Source: Chrysophaeum taylorii
Lineage: Eukaryota; Sar; Pelagophyceae; Pelagomonadales; Pelagomonadaceae
Direction of reading: 5' to 3'
Length of the DNA: 64,000 nucleotides
Assembly: GCA_029834535.1 (NCBI GenBank)
Contig: JAQMWT010000440.1
Location: 62,001-126,000, forward strand
In this document: positions 1-10,754 of the stretch, piece by piece
Numbering within the stretch: the stretch's first letter is position 1
Layout of the letters: every line of letters starts with the position of its first letter
Notes under the pieces: model-generated
The model's input: the letters and a program-made list of their open reading frames with translations, nothing else
Told to the model about the DNA's origin: nothing
Databases searched by the model: none
Translations under genes and position numbers: made by a program

Positions 1-513
1 CGGTGCATTGCGGGACTGCATCTTTGCCTCGAAGTCCGTCTCTGCTCGCGCCAAGCGCCTCGTCTACGTCTCGCTCGTCCTGGCCGTCATCCTTCGCGGT
101 GCGGAATCGTGGTGTGGTGCCTCACTCCTGTTCCGCCGGCTGCGGTGCTTCCACGCGCAGCGCGTCATGTGTCCCGCGACCCGGAAGCACACCATGGCTC
201 CACCACATCTCGACGGAGATCCTGTCGCGGCGCTTCGAGTCCATCGACGTCTACACTCGCCGGAGAAGCGGAGCCGGTCACGTCGCCCGCATGCTCCCGA
301 CGCCCTCGCAAGATGCTCTCGTCGTCTTGGGTCCGCTCCAAGCGCCCACCGGGGGCTCCGCAGATGACGTACGTACGGGAGGACGCTCGCCAAGGCACTC
401 CGGAAATGCGACATCCCCTTCACAACTCGAGGCACGACCTCTCACACGAGTCCGCCATCAACGCCTGTTTTTTTTTGTGCCTGCCTGCCTTGCCTTAAAA
501 AAAAAAAAAAAAA
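1..513 (+). mobile_element. LINE (non-LTR retrotransposon) 3' end with poly(A) tail
   Basis: This is the 3' end of a non-LTR retrotransposon. Short peptides in the three forward frames read like the C-terminal tail of LINE reverse transcriptases: SVSARAKRLVYVSLVLAV at about 30-90, HHISTEILSRRF at about 201-236, GHVARM near 275, WVRSKRPPGAPQMTY near 325-370 and LRKCDIPFTT near 399-428. A run of 17 A (497-513) follows the last coding match and fits a LINE tail. The reading frame moves several times between these blocks, so the copy is dead. Its 5' part lies outside the window. The family is judged from memory of LINE C-termini, not from a search. Confidence 0.75.
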
Positions 514-612
514 CTTTGGTGGTGCCGGTATGTAGGGGAGGGGTCTCATAATTCGCAGGGAAAGTATGAGTGGTAGAGAGAAGCGGGAATATCACTCACT
601 GCCTAGTGTTGT

Positions 613-1911
613 CTAGGGGGGGCGGCGGTCTTTTGTTCGATTGGTGCTGCAGCAACGCGGACACAGGCGCGCGGTGCGCGGTTCTTGGACTAGAAGGATG
701 TCACCAACTTTATCCAACAGAATGTCGGGGATTGTAGTTTTTGTGAGGACGCGGACGACGGCGTGGTGGCCCTTTTCCTTCGCCGCATCGAGGGGCGTCT
801 TGCCGCGGAAGTCGACTCGGCAGAGGTCGGCGCCGTGGTCCATCAGCAACCGTACCATTTTGTCGTGACCTTTATAGCACGACGCGAGCAAAGGCGTCAT
901 GCAGTGAGCAAAGGACGTCTGGTTGATGTCCGCGCCCCGCGAAAGCAAGAGCCGGGCGACGGCGAGGTGGCCGAAGTTTGCCGCGATGAAGAGCGGCGAG
1001 GCGCCGCTGCGGTTTGGCCGGTCGACGTCGGCGCCGTCGTCCAACAGAGCGGTCGCCACCCGCAGATGTCCTTGCTGGCACGCCACAAAGAGCGGTGTGC
1101 TACCGCTCCTCGTGGTCGCGTCGAGTCTCGCGCCCTTCGCTAGGAGCAGGGTTACGACGGAAAGTTGGCCGTAGGCGCTCGCGGCGTACAGGGGGGAGCA
1201 CCCGGATTCGTCGGCGCTGTTTAGGTCGGCGCCGCTCTCGATCAAAAGCCGCGCTACCTCGAGGTGGTTGTTTTGGCTGGCCAAAAAGAGCGGTGATATT
1301 TTTTTGAACGAGGCGCAGTTGACGTCGGCGCCGTGCAAAACCAACACCCGAACGACAGAAGCGTGTCCGTCGCGGCTCGCCGCGGCCAACGCGGTGTACC
1401 CGTCTTTCCAATCCGCGAGCTCGACGTTCGCAGACGTCCTCTCCAACAGCAACCGAACTACATCTTCGTGACCGAGGATGCTGGCGACGTACAGCGGCGA
1501 CATCCCGAAGGGGTCCACGAGATTCGCGTTCGCGCCGAAATCGACGAGAACGGTCGCGGTTTCTAATAATCCTTTCTGGCACGCGACGTAAAGGGCCGAA
1601 GCCCCCCGGTCGGTGATCCGGTCGACATAAGCGCCCTTCGCAAGCAGCGCCCGCACCACCGACGCGTGCCCCCCAAGACACGCGGCATACAACGGCGCCC
1701 CATTGCATTGTTTTGCGTTCGTTTCGTTTGGGTCGGCGCCGTGCGACAGTAATACCTGGACGATCGAAAGGTTGCCGTCCAAGCACGCCGTCATCAGGGG
1801 CGAGCACCCGTCAGAATCATCAACACCCTCGCTCAAGTCGAGGGCTAGATGATTCTCGAGCACCCTCCGCACAGCGCCCACATCGCCAGCCAAGCACGCG
1901 GCCTTCAACAT
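613..1911 (-). CDS. Ankyrin-repeat protein with CPRC tail (paralogue 1)
   Basis: A 432-residue protein made almost wholly of about 12 ankyrin repeats, each with the pattern G-x-(S/T)-PL-(Y/F)-(V/A)-A-(C/S)-xx-G-H followed by V-(V/A)-x-LL-xx-GAD. Ankyrin stacks bind partner proteins; no catalytic domain is visible. The last 40 residues leave the repeat pattern and hold EPRT then CPRCCS, a possible zinc-binding CxxC. The reading frame extends 7 codons further upstream from a GTG, but I place the start at the ATG giving MLKAACLAGDVGAVR, because the paralogue at 14267 begins with exactly these residues. There is no signal peptide or membrane segment. The gene is uninterrupted and codon use is GC-rich like the other intact genes. 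The partner and pathway are unknown. Confidence 0.9.
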   Translation of the reverse strand: MLKAACLAGDVGAVRRVLENHLALDLSEGVDDSDGCSPLMTACLDGNLSIVQVLLSHGADPNETNAKQCNGAPLYAACLGGHASVVRALLAKGAYVDRITDRGASALYVACQKGLLETATVLVDFGANANLVDPFGMSPLYVASILGHEDVVRLLLERTSANVELADWKDGYTALAAASRDGHASVVRVLVLHGADVNCASFKKISPLFLASQNNHLEVARLLIESGADLNSADESGCSPLYAASAYGQLSVVTLLLAKGARLDATTRSGSTPLFVACQQGHLRVATALLDDGADVDRPNRSGASPLFIAANFGHLAVARLLLSRGADINQTSFAHCMTPLLASCYKGHDKMVRLLMDHGADLCRVDFRGKTPLDAAKEKGHHAVVRVLTKTTIPDILLDKVGDILLVQEPRTARLCPRCCSTNRTKDRRPP

Positions 1912-1939
1912 GCTTTCAGGCGAACTGTCCACTCTACCT

Positions 1940-2227
1940 TTATTTACCCTTACCCTCCCTCAGAAGAAGAGTCTCTATGTATTTGGGTTGTGATGTGTGG
2001 CAAACTCTGGTGTATGCAGTAGGTGCCCCGGGGAGCGCCGCTGCGCTGTGCGCCAAAAAGATGAGGATTTCGTCGTCGCTCAGAATGAACAGCTGTGTCA
2101 ACCGACGTCCACCTCGTCGCGTTCCTTGCTCAGGGAAGGAAGGAAGGAAGGAAGGAAGGCAGCCTAGGGCGAGTACGACCAACATCATGATTGTGAGTTT
2201 TTTGCCAAAAAAAACATAGGGGCGCAT
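1940..2227 (-). CDS. Small ORF with signal-peptide-like start (doubtful)
   Basis: An ATG-started frame of 95 codons that ends 28 bp before the ankyrin start on the same strand. Its N-terminus (MRPYVFFGKKLTIMMLVVLALGC) reads as a basic patch plus hydrophobic core, as in signal peptides or membrane anchors. The middle is produced by a GGAA/TTCC microsatellite (about 2133-2159), which weakens the case. It could be a separate small secreted protein, an upstream leader ORF, an exon spliced into the ankyrin gene, or chance. No homology is recognised. Confidence 0.25.
   Translation of the reverse strand: MRPYVFFGKKLTIMMLVVLALGCLPSFLPSFPEQGTRRGGRRLTQLFILSDDEILIFLAHSAAALPGAPTAYTRVCHTSQPKYIETLLLREGKGK
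1947..1954 (-). promoter_or_regulatory. Octamer GGTAAGGG upstream of ankyrin gene 1
   Basis: The octamer GGTAAGGG starts 43 bp before the chosen ATG. The same octamer lies 42 bp before the ATG of the second ankyrin gene (14225-14232). It could be a core-promoter motif or the donor (G|GTAAGG) of a short 5'-leader intron. Both readings are inference from two sequences only. Confidence 0.3.
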
Positions 2228-2234
2228 GACGTCA
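2227..2234. promoter_or_regulatory. TGACGTCA palindrome (CRE-like)
   Basis: A perfect TGACGTCA palindrome, the binding site type of bZIP/CREB factors. It sits at the 5' edge of the AT-rich gap and overlaps the ATG of the doubtful 95-codon ORF. Related TGACGTCA sites occur elsewhere (for example near 31200), so it may be chance. Confidence 0.2.
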
Positions 2235-2673
2235 CGAGGCCTCCTTTTGGAGGGGGAGATTCTTCCCGCGCCTATCGAAGAGCTTTTTAGAAAGTTAAGT
2301 TTGTTTTAAATAACGGACCAAATAATAATTTCGTTTTATTTCGATATAGTTTTAATATTATTTCGTTTGTTTTCAATTTTCGCATCGAAAAAAAAACTAC
2401 CTTTCTCATCGGCGCGTCGTCAGTGTCTTTTAATGTCCAGTAGATTTCGAGCGGCGGTTGCGTCGATGGCGCATTTATTTTATTTCCGAGATTTCACAAG
2501 TTCGGGCCTCTGTTGGTTTGTCTATTGTTGTTTTTTTTTTAAAGAGGCTTCTACATAATATTATATTCTTGCCAATATAATATTTCAATAGCGCGGGGTG
2601 TTATTTATTTAAAGACAACCACAAATCCTTTGGCAGGAGCCATTAAGAAACCGGAAGTGCACGGCAAACAACG
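2235..2673. other. AT-rich intergenic stretch
   Basis: About 440 bp rich in T and A runs, with no coding support on either strand. It separates the ankyrin gene from the next open frame. Nothing beyond poly(T) and poly(A) runs is visible. Confidence 0.5.
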
Positions 2674-3039
2674 ATGCCGACGACCCGAAGAACTCGCGGG
2701 TTTAAATTAGACGATCGCGGGAGATGCATATGCAAGGGAGACGTCTACTCGGACGACAATTCCGACGACGAGAGGTTTAAGGTCCACGACAAATCCAACA
2801 GTTCGCGGCCGTTTTTCCAAGCACGCACGAGGGACGTTGAGTGCCGCGTAGTCGTCCTCCTCGTCGTCGTCGATGAGCCGACGTTGCCGCCCGTCAAACC
2901 CAGAGTTTTGTTGACATCCATAACGCCACGATTCTCTCGAGTCGATACCCGTTGGCGGAGTAGATTGAACGTCGGCTCTCGCGTCGAGAGAAGATACGTA
3001 CCAAACTCCGACGAGTACCGTAGCTCGTGGAAATTTTGA
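2674..3039 (+). CDS. Hypothetical 121-residue protein (possibly a gene 5' end)
   Basis: An ATG-started frame. The first half is hydrophilic and acidic-basic mixed (KLDDRGRCICKGDVYSDDNS, then DDERFKVHDKSNSS) and looks like natural protein. The second half becomes Arg/Val-rich and less convincing, so the gene may be broken around its middle. No domain is recognised, and there is no signal peptide or membrane segment. It could be a small gene, or the start of the decayed tract that follows. Confidence 0.3.
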   Translation: MPTTRRTRGFKLDDRGRCICKGDVYSDDNSDDERFKVHDKSNSSRPFFQARTRDVECRVVVLLVVVDEPTLPPVKPRVLLTSITPRFSRVDTRWRSRLNVGSRVERRYVPNSDEYRSSWKF

Positions 3040-3059
3040 GATCGAAAAAGTCCGGTCCA

Positions 3060-4470
3060 GCGTCAGGAAAGCCGCGCTTTTTTGCTGTCGGCCTTGCCGA
3101 TTTATTTCCGGCAGAGCTACTCGCCGCCTATTGTGGAGATCTGATTCGACGATGATGGGCTCGAGCCTTGGCGGTCGAGCGCCATCTCGATCCTCGTCGC
3201 GCTCTTCGGCAGCACCTTTGTGCTGAGCCCGAGCCTGAGCGTCGGCTCTCCAATCCGCAAGGCGACCAGTCTCGAGCGCCGCCGCTGCGAGCGGGGGACA
3301 GAGAGCTCAACACTCCATCGTGTTAGCACATCCTTGCGCCGGTGCTTCGACGTCGGGTCGACGTCGGATCCAAGTCTTGCCATCGACTGAGCGTTTCGTC
3401 GATGGCTCCGAGCGGACGGTCAACATTCGAACGCGAGAGCACGGGTGCGTCTCTCGGCGGCCGCGGCAAAGCGTCCTTGGCCACCTCTGCTGTGGGTGGC
3501 TTGGAGCGTCTCGCGGTTGAGCTTGTTGAGGACTTGGCGTCTTCGCGTCGATTGATCAGCACCTTGAGCCGCTCCTATCGTGCTGCGGCGGCGACACGGA
3601 CAGCCTCCTCCAGCTGCAACTCGACCTGCTGCTCCTCCGCCTCCACAGCCACCACCTCAGCGTTAAGAGCGTCGTCGTGCGCCGCGTCGCGGGCGATTCT
3701 TCGAGCGTGCCGTTGCACTCGTGGACGTTACGGCGGGACGATAGAGATCATCGAATGTCCGTGTTCAGATGCCGCGCGAGCGGAGAGTCAAGAACGGATT
3801 GCGTGCACCTCGCTTGAATTGGCTTTCTTCGTTGGCGCGAAGTCAGTCAGTCCTTCCGGCAGCGCGTAGTTATGTCAATGTTGCACGCACCACGAGAAGA
3901 CCTTAAGGGCCGAATTGGTCGCGCAGCGGGAATCAACCAACAAAAAACGCGATTCGTGAGGAGGAACGCAAGGCGAGGTGGTTGGCCTTTGACAAGCCGT
4001 ACTTGGAGTGCGACGCGTGGAATCACGCATATACGTGTATCGAAGGAGGGACGTGTCCATCCACGTGCCGATTCGCCAAAACTCAGTCTCGAGGACGACG
4101 GGGCCTTTTTCGATCGATGCCCCTTCGAGAAAGTCCGGGGAGGAGACGATGGTGGACTACGTAAGAGATCGTGTCGTTGGACGTCGGCGAGAGTTCTTCG
4201 ACGCGCACGAGACATACTTTGGAGCGCAGCAAAGTTCTTTGAAGACAGCCTCCGACGGCGCGCCTTCCCGCCGATGGATTTGATTTCGACGACGAAGAAT
4301 CGAACCAATGTGTGCTGGTGGTCAAGATGAGGAGGAACGTCCGTCATCTCCGAGGTCATCCGCATCAATCAGCCCGAGATCCGCGAACAACGCAAGTCAT
4401 CATCATCATCGATGGTTAACGCGGAGCAGCAGTCGTCCCCCTGATGTCGGACGACCGCGCTGTTATTCTA
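3060..4470. pseudogene. Decayed coding tract, unrecognised
   Basis: No frame stays open over a gene length, yet protein-like blocks appear. On the plus strand near 3950-4050 there is REEERKARWLAFDKPYLECD, followed near 4085-4240 by LEDDGAFFDRCPFEKVRGGD and GRRREFFDAHETYF. On the minus strand near 3600-3720 there is an Ala/Glu-rich coiled-coil-like block (AHDDALNAEVVAVEAEEQQV). The blocks suggest one or two dead genes on opposite strands. I recognise no family. Confidence 0.35.
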
Positions 4471-4940
4471 GTACTCGATACAGACTGATTTTTGTCACGG
4501 CGTCGCTCTCTTTGTTTATCGTACTCAACGCAGCGTCTCACATCAGTAGCTTCTCGAGATTGTTGTTGCCAGCCAGCATTCGACCGTTTTCGTACGCAGC
4601 AAAGGTGCTGCGGCGATGGATGACGGCACGAAATCAGCACGACTTCGACTCCATAATTATGGAGCCTCAAGTCGCACACACGCGCCCACGCTAGCGGCGT
4701 CAACAAACCGCTTATGTCTTCTTGTTGTTGAAATATCATCAGCTCGCTGGCTCTATTTTTCTCCCACACCAGAAGGAAGGAAGGACACGAGCTTTTTGGC
4801 GAGGACCAACCAACCAGGCGCGCGTGGTCATCGATGATCAGCGTCTTCGCCGATCTCGGCGTAGCACGAAACGACTGGGGTGTGAACCAGCAGAGCAGAG
4901 ACGCGGCACAAAAAAAAAAACCTCCCGGCCGCCCGTCCGT

Positions 4941-4947
4941 TATATAA
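4941..4947 (+). promoter_or_regulatory. TATA box of coiled-coil gene
   Basis: TATATAA lies 36 bp before the ATG at 4977. With the usual 25-32 bp from TATA box to transcription start, the mRNA leader would be very short, about ten bases or fewer. The spacing is seen; its use as a promoter is inferred. Confidence 0.5.
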
Positions 4948-4976
4948 TCCGTTGTTGTATTTGTTGTTGTGGCAAG

Positions 4977-5603
4977 ATGGGGGACGGCGCGAGCTCGTCG
5001 GAGGACGAGGGGAGCGCTGAATTGAGCGTGCAGCGGCTGCGGGTCCAGCTCGCGCACGCGAAGACCGAAAAGATGGAAGCCTGCCGCAAGACGCGCGAGG
5101 TGGAGCGGTTGCTGGAGTCTTCACAGAAAGCTCAAGGAGATGCGCGAGCGTTAGCCCGACGGAAAGAACTCGAAGCTAGGGCCCTGAGTCAGAGGCTCCA
5201 GGCCGTCGAGGCGACGCTGCGGTCGGAGCGCGAAGCGATACGTCCAGACAAGGAAGCGCTTATCATATTGGCCGACGAAGCCGTCGAGGAAGCAAAGCTC
5301 GCGAAGCTCGAGAAAGAAGGGTACGTTCGCGAATTGGCAAAGGCACAGCTCGAAATTCAAGATCTCAAGCAAAAACTCGAGAAGAAGCCGGGGTTTGCGA
5401 AAGGGTTGCGCCGGACCTTGACTATGCAATCGCGCGAACGACCGAATATGGTCGAATCTCCCGTCGAATCCTCTGCCGTTGGACGGTCTACCCCGGACGA
5501 ACCCGACGGCCGCCCACGCCTCCGCCGCTCCCAAAAAATCGGCGTCCTCAACTTCGACGACGCCCTCAAAGAGATGCCCTCCGACGCCTCCAACCCTCCC
5601 TGA
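4977..5603 (+). CDS. Coiled-coil protein, 208 residues
   Basis: A hydrophilic protein whose residues about 15-140 form a long, nearly unbroken coiled coil: heptad-like Leu/Ala spacing with dense Glu, Lys and Arg (for example LEARALSQRLQAVEATLRSE and ELAKAQLEIQDLKQKLEK). The start MGDGASSSEDEGSAEL is acidic and Ser-rich. The tail (about 145-208) is basic, Ser/Pro-rich and probably disordered, ending LNFDDALKEMPSDASNPP. There is no signal peptide, membrane segment or enzyme motif. Such proteins usually serve as scaffolds or in the cytoskeleton, but nothing here points to one role. The start is the first ATG after a TATA box at 4941. The frame upstream of it holds no plausible protein. The gene is intact and stands alone between decayed tracts. 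Confidence 0.75.
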   Translation: MGDGASSSEDEGSAELSVQRLRVQLAHAKTEKMEACRKTREVERLLESSQKAQGDARALARRKELEARALSQRLQAVEATLRSEREAIRPDKEALIILADEAVEEAKLAKLEKEGYVRELAKAQLEIQDLKQKLEKKPGFAKGLRRTLTMQSRERPNMVESPVESSAVGRSTPDEPDGRPRLRRSQKIGVLNFDDALKEMPSDASNPP

Positions 5604-5649
5604 ATCTCCTGCATAACAGGTGCTCTCCTTCGACAAAGGGATGAGCTTG

Positions 5650-7930
5650 AGGACCGCACTTCTGTGACCATAGTGCGCTTGACTCGCGTCGATCGGTAAT
5701 AATTAGACCCGGAGAAATGAATGAATGGCGAAGCGGGGGCGCCGAGGAGACGAGACGTCTCCTGGGTGGTTTCGGGGCCAAGAAGGTCCATTTTCTTTTC
5801 GCACATCATCTATCCGAGTATAGATCGATAAAACCCTTAATATGTTGTTGTTGGTGGGAACCACACAACAACAACACGCAACGGACCGATTTTCTTTCAT
5901 TCTTTCACGCCCGAAAATATTGCCCGCGCCTCGTGACGACGTCAAGAGGCGTGTTGACAGGGGAACACCCAGAGCGTGCGAAGAAAGACTCGGACTCCAG
6001 AGTACAAGGACGCACTGCTGCATCTATCGCGATCCGACGAGCGGCACGACGCGCTACGCCGACCTGCTGCTGCGACGCCAAAAACACAAGTAAGAAGGGG
6101 ATTTGGAATACGACGGCGGCGCTGGCGCCCTTCGAGAAGGAAGGCGCACCCGGACTCCGAGATTGGTCGGAACCAGGCGGAGAAACGGAAAGTGAGGGAG
6201 GTAGGATTGCCAGAAGCGATGGAAGCTGCCGCAGACGAATCCGCGGCGAGGAGGAGGAAGACCGGGGGTACTACTCTGGACAGCTACGTTTCGTTGTGAC
6301 GACAGGTGCTTCCTCCGACAGGAAAGCTGTCGCTATCACAGCTCGGTATGTTGTCTATGGCGCGCGCGCGCGCAAAAAACCAGTGTCGATGGTTGCGGCG
6401 AACGACCGATACATTCGGGAAATCAAATCATGCCTGCTTTCAACTCGGCAGCAGCAGCAGCGGCGGTTCGTGTAAACACCTCCATCGCAACGGGCTCGGG
6501 TTAAAGCGGAGTTCGCGAACTTCGTGCGGGTAATGAAAAACATATCTTTGAGGTCGGAGCCTTCGAGGGAAACTCTAGTCGATACGTGAAAGCGGCGGCG
6601 GCACACTCGAGGACCACCACAAGAACCGTGTCGCCTATCCAGTTTATTCCGACGGAGCGGGATCGCAACCTCGTCATCTGATTGGGGTTCCGAACGGTGA
6701 CCGACGGGACGAAGCAGACAACGGCGCGCGCGCTCTCGAGGAGATTCACGTCAACATCACGGGTTCCGTTTCGTACAGAACCGCCGTCGCGAACGTCGAA
6801 CCTCCGACCAGGCTGCGTTGGGCGTCGCCGAAGAAGTAAAAAACTTGGTGGGCGACGTCTGCGACATGCACGAGGCGAGTAAGATCTCGCGATCCTGAGG
6901 ATCGGAGATCTGACGCGTTCAAAAAACAAGAAGATCATCAACCGGTTTTTTTTTCCCGAGGGCCAGGCTATCATGGAGTTGGCTCACGACATCGCGAAGT
7001 AAGCACTTCTCCTACTCGGGACCGATCGCACGGACGCTCTCTTTTAACAAACTGCGCAAGCTCACCCGCTGCCCTCGCATCAAGCCCAAGCTCGACCTGA
7101 ACGGCACCCGCGTCTCTGCGCTACACGCTCTCCTGCGCTCTGTGCTCTAATTGACGAAAGCCCTCCACATCTACGCGGTCCAACACAAGAAAAAAAATCG
7201 ATTGGGCGGTCACCGAAGAGGACTTCGAGACGATGGCGGAGTTCGAGGCCAGCACGAATATCACCGACGCCGCCGAAAATCTCGTCCAACTATGAGGGCC
7301 TCTTCATGGGCGCGGTCTCGTGTTGCTGCCGATGGCGGCGGCATGGACACTTGCGCAGATGCGGCCGTGGATAATGGCGGCATGTTAAATTTTGGGTTGA
7401 GGGGCGATACGTTGCAGGTGGCGGATCCGGAGCCGACGCCGACACCAGCGAAGGAAGGAAGAGCCGGCTGTGGACTTTAATAACGAGGCGTTATTCCCGC
7501 CGATGGAACAGGTTCGCGAGCCAGATCAAATGGAAGCAGGAGTTATAAACTTCCGGGGCGGAGCTCAAAGACTCTACCCAGCATCTTGACGTTGTTGAGG
7601 ACCTCCTTCCACTACGCGTCGGCAAGCTCTACCAACGTGCGGAGCAGAACCCCGACCTGCACTTGTATTTCCCAAACTCGCCCGTGCCTCGCGCGGTGCT
7701 ATCGGGATATAGCATATACCGGCCAAAAGCTATTTTGCGAGCGCGTCATTTTTTTCCGCTGAAAACATTGTCATGGAGGACAAGAGCACTTGCCTAGGCT
7801 CTGAGGTGATATATCTGAGATACTGACCGAGAGAAGTACGCCAACACCAACCTCATCTCCAAGCATCATGAGATTTCGGACGAGAATAACGACGACGACG
7901 CTATCGACCTGGCCTCTTAAAGCCTTTTCC
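5650..7930 (+). pseudogene. Decayed transposase-like gene (hAT-type suspected)
   Basis: A string of protein-like blocks on the plus strand in shifting frames: KDALLHLSRSDERHDALRR (about 6010-6070), EAMEAAADESAARRRKTGGT and LDSYV (about 6215-6290), a TQLGMLSMARA-like block (about 6330-6370), HVNITGSVSYRTAVANVEPP (about 6750-6810), VAEEVKNLVGDVCDMHE (about 6825-6875), CPRIKPKLDLNGTRVSALHA (about 7070-7130), and WAVTEEDFETMAEFEASTNI (about 7200-7262). The order, with a short Cys/His-poor head, a LDSYV-type linker and a late block resembling the T-R-W-S segment, recalls hAT transposases. I cannot place catalytic residues. It could equally be a dead cellular gene. No terminal repeats were found. 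Confidence 0.3.
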
Positions 7931-10754
7931 ATCTCAGCCCACCATATCCCGCATTTATTACCCAATAATGCACTTCTTTTTTGATGAAGTGTGTTTGGAA
8001 GACGCTACGAGCGCGTTTTTGAGGCGAGGAAGACGCGCGTTTGGGACGTTCCCAGTCTCTGCCGGCGGCCGCTTTTCTCGTTTTCGTGATGTTGACTTTG
8101 AATTGACCATCGTGAAGGCAGTCATACTGAAAGTTGTTGATTTTGACGTCTACCAGATCTGGCCACTGACGTCAAAGTCAAGATTTTGGTGGGGCAGGTC
8201 CAAGCACCACAGCACTGGGGCGCAGATGACTGCCAACCAACGAGAGATCCTGCCTCTTGCTCGCCTCGTGTGCTTAGTACTCGCGGAAGGAGAAAAAAGC
8301 TCGCGTACGCCAAGGCGGTGCTGTCGAAATGGACTACGCCGCCAAGCAGACCCAGAAACTCCGCCGCCGGGAACACCACACGCAAAGTGAGCTTGAGGCA
8401 GAAAGCAGCATATCACGACTTCAATAAACATCGCGTGCCGCGTTTTTTTTTATGATGCCGCTCACTTTTTTCGCGATGGCACGTCCCGCGCACGCGAATC
8501 CGCTTGTTGTTGCGAAAAAAAAACCTGTCGCAAAATCAATCAATCGCCGCCTCGTGCGAAAATTACGATATCACCGCCTTACGGCCGGGTCCGCCGAGTC
8601 TATTCGAATAATCTTCACGGAGACACCCCTTCCGACGACGACTCTGTCGGCCGCTTCTTGTCCGGCCTGGGTTGTTGGCCATTTTGCGCAAATCGGTTGT
8701 ATTATGCTCAGACCTGCTGCTCGAACCACCACCCAAGCGGGCGCCGTGCGACGCCAAGAGCTGCTGTACAAAGAAGAAGGATTTTTATGCAAAAATAGTG
8801 AGTCAGCTTAGACGCTTTGGTGGAGAGAGAGCGTTTCTGAGTCATTCAAGTATGGCGGCTCCAGTTTCTGCTCTGGCGAAGCTTCGCAGGCACGGACCAC
8901 GTGACCTGCGGCGCTCGGCGATGCGGCAAGACGTCTCTGACCCTCTCGTCGCATTGGCAGTGCATCGCGCCAGGCGCCGCCGCACCGCCGTAGAAAAACC
9001 GTCGCCCGCCCTAGGTTGTTCGAACGAACGCCCCGTACGCCAAACCAGACCATGCGGGCGCTTTCCCTAATGGACTGAGACTCGCACCAAGCAGCCGAAG
9101 AAGGTCTGTCTCGACTGCGACGACGAGCACTCTCTCGCCCGCAAGTCTTCAATCTCATCATGCCTACGAGGCCCGCAACCCCAGGACCTGAAACAAATCC
9201 AAAACCGCGCCTTCGAAGGGCGAGGTCGGGGCAGATCTGAGATATTTCCTGCCTGTTCATCGAAGATTATTACAAAGCAGGTCGCACACAAGTTTCGCGC
9301 CGTTTTCACTTCCGTTTTATTCCACGCGTGGTCGACGTTCTTGATGGCACCGCCGTCAAATTTATGTTGTTGTTGCTGGAAACTCCCTTCCATTCTGCCT
9401 CGAAAGCGAAACTAGAAAACCACAACCTCGGCCTCCCTCAAATGCGAGACCGAAGTAAAGCTATAGAGGCGCGACAGCAAGCAAGCTCGTCGTCGCGTAC
9501 CGTGCGCACGCTTTAAACTCGGGGGGGGGGCACGCCGCTGAGAAGCCGATTGGGCGCGCCTCGACGGCGTCGTCACGACCACGGGAAATGGAGTGGATAA
9601 TATTGTTTTTTTCTGCTTTCGATGCGAAGTCGCGAGGAACTCAGGAAAGTCGAGCATCCGTTTACTGTGCTTACAGCCAAATGCTCATGCCTTCAACTAA
9701 ATATTGTTGCGTTTGGAGGGATGGTTCAACGCTTCCAATAATGCGACGTGCTGTGGTGAGGGCCAACCACGGTAGGACGAGATGCGCAGTGCTTCTAGAA
9801 CCAGGTAGCGCTGGAGCTCGGTTGTTTTTTTTTTCGAGGAAAGAGTGTTGCTGGAGGGAGAGTGTCTTGGATCCAGGCGGCGTCTTGATTTTCCTCGTGC
9901 TCCAGCTGTCGCTGCTGACACGAGTTCCGGTTCGGTCGTTTGATCTTCGTCGGCGCGTGCTCCAAGGCGTCGATCGCATCGAGACTCGACCTAGGGCCCT
10001 CGTGTCGGTGGTGGTGGCAAGGAGCACGGGACACGAAGTTGAGGTCCTCGCGGTTGTTTTTTAGAGGCAAGCAGATAGAAGTGGCTTGTCCAGAGGTCGC
10101 AGGAGGACCGAGTTTATCGCAGACTACGACGCAGCATTGGGTTCTCGCCTCGAATTCGGAATCGGAGTCTATTTCGTAGCACACTCTTTGTTACCTTCCG
10201 GCTGTGCGACTTATGGAAGATGCTCGTCGCGTCCTTCACGACAGACTCGACAAAAGCTGAAGGGCTGGCTCATCATCGGGAGAGATGGTACCCTCGACGC
10301 TACGCGCGTTAGTAAAAAAAAAAAAACTCGACCGTCGCGACGAAAGACCGGCTGCTTCGAGGCAGGCGTGTCCCGCGGGAAGACAGAGCCTCGCGCGCAG
10401 CAGACGCCATCTTGTCGTTTGGCCACGCTCGCTCAAAAGCCGGAGGGGCTCGACAGCCGGAGCCCATCCCTGGTCAACGGATTTGATCGAAGCGACGCGA
10501 CAGAAGCGGAGGTTCTTCGCAACTGGGGCTTGGCTTGCCACCCGAAAGTGTTCCGTGTTCTCTCGCTCTGCTGATCTATTCCAGAAAAGTCAGCTTTTGC
10601 CTTTTCTCCCCGCCGGAGGAGGAAGCAAAGGCGGTCTCGCATCCTTCGGAGGAGGAGGAGCAAACACTTTTAATGCAGCAACGCCCCCGACAACACTTTT
10701 CGAGCAAACGGTAGAGATCGGATCGACCTGACCCGTCGACGACGCGATCGCAAA
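7931..10754. other. Unrecognised sequence, scattered broken frames
   Basis: About 2.8 kb with overlapping open frames on both strands, none convincing. The best are a plus-strand frame starting with ATG at 8452 (119 codons, MMPLTFFAMARPAHA start like a weak signal peptide) and a minus-strand frame at about 9795-10184. Both run through low-complexity A or T runs. There is a G run near 9516-9527. I see no RNA gene or known repeat here. It is probably decayed coding sequence. Confidence 0.35.

Noticed and set aside
3-551. 182-codon frame on the plus strand
   Set aside because: It overlaps LINE blocks that lie in other frames and ends in a poly(A) run, so it is not a gene.
8452-8811. ATG frame with weak signal-like start
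   Set aside because: The composition is irregular, it passes through A runs and has no recognisable domain. Overlapping frames on the other strand look as good.
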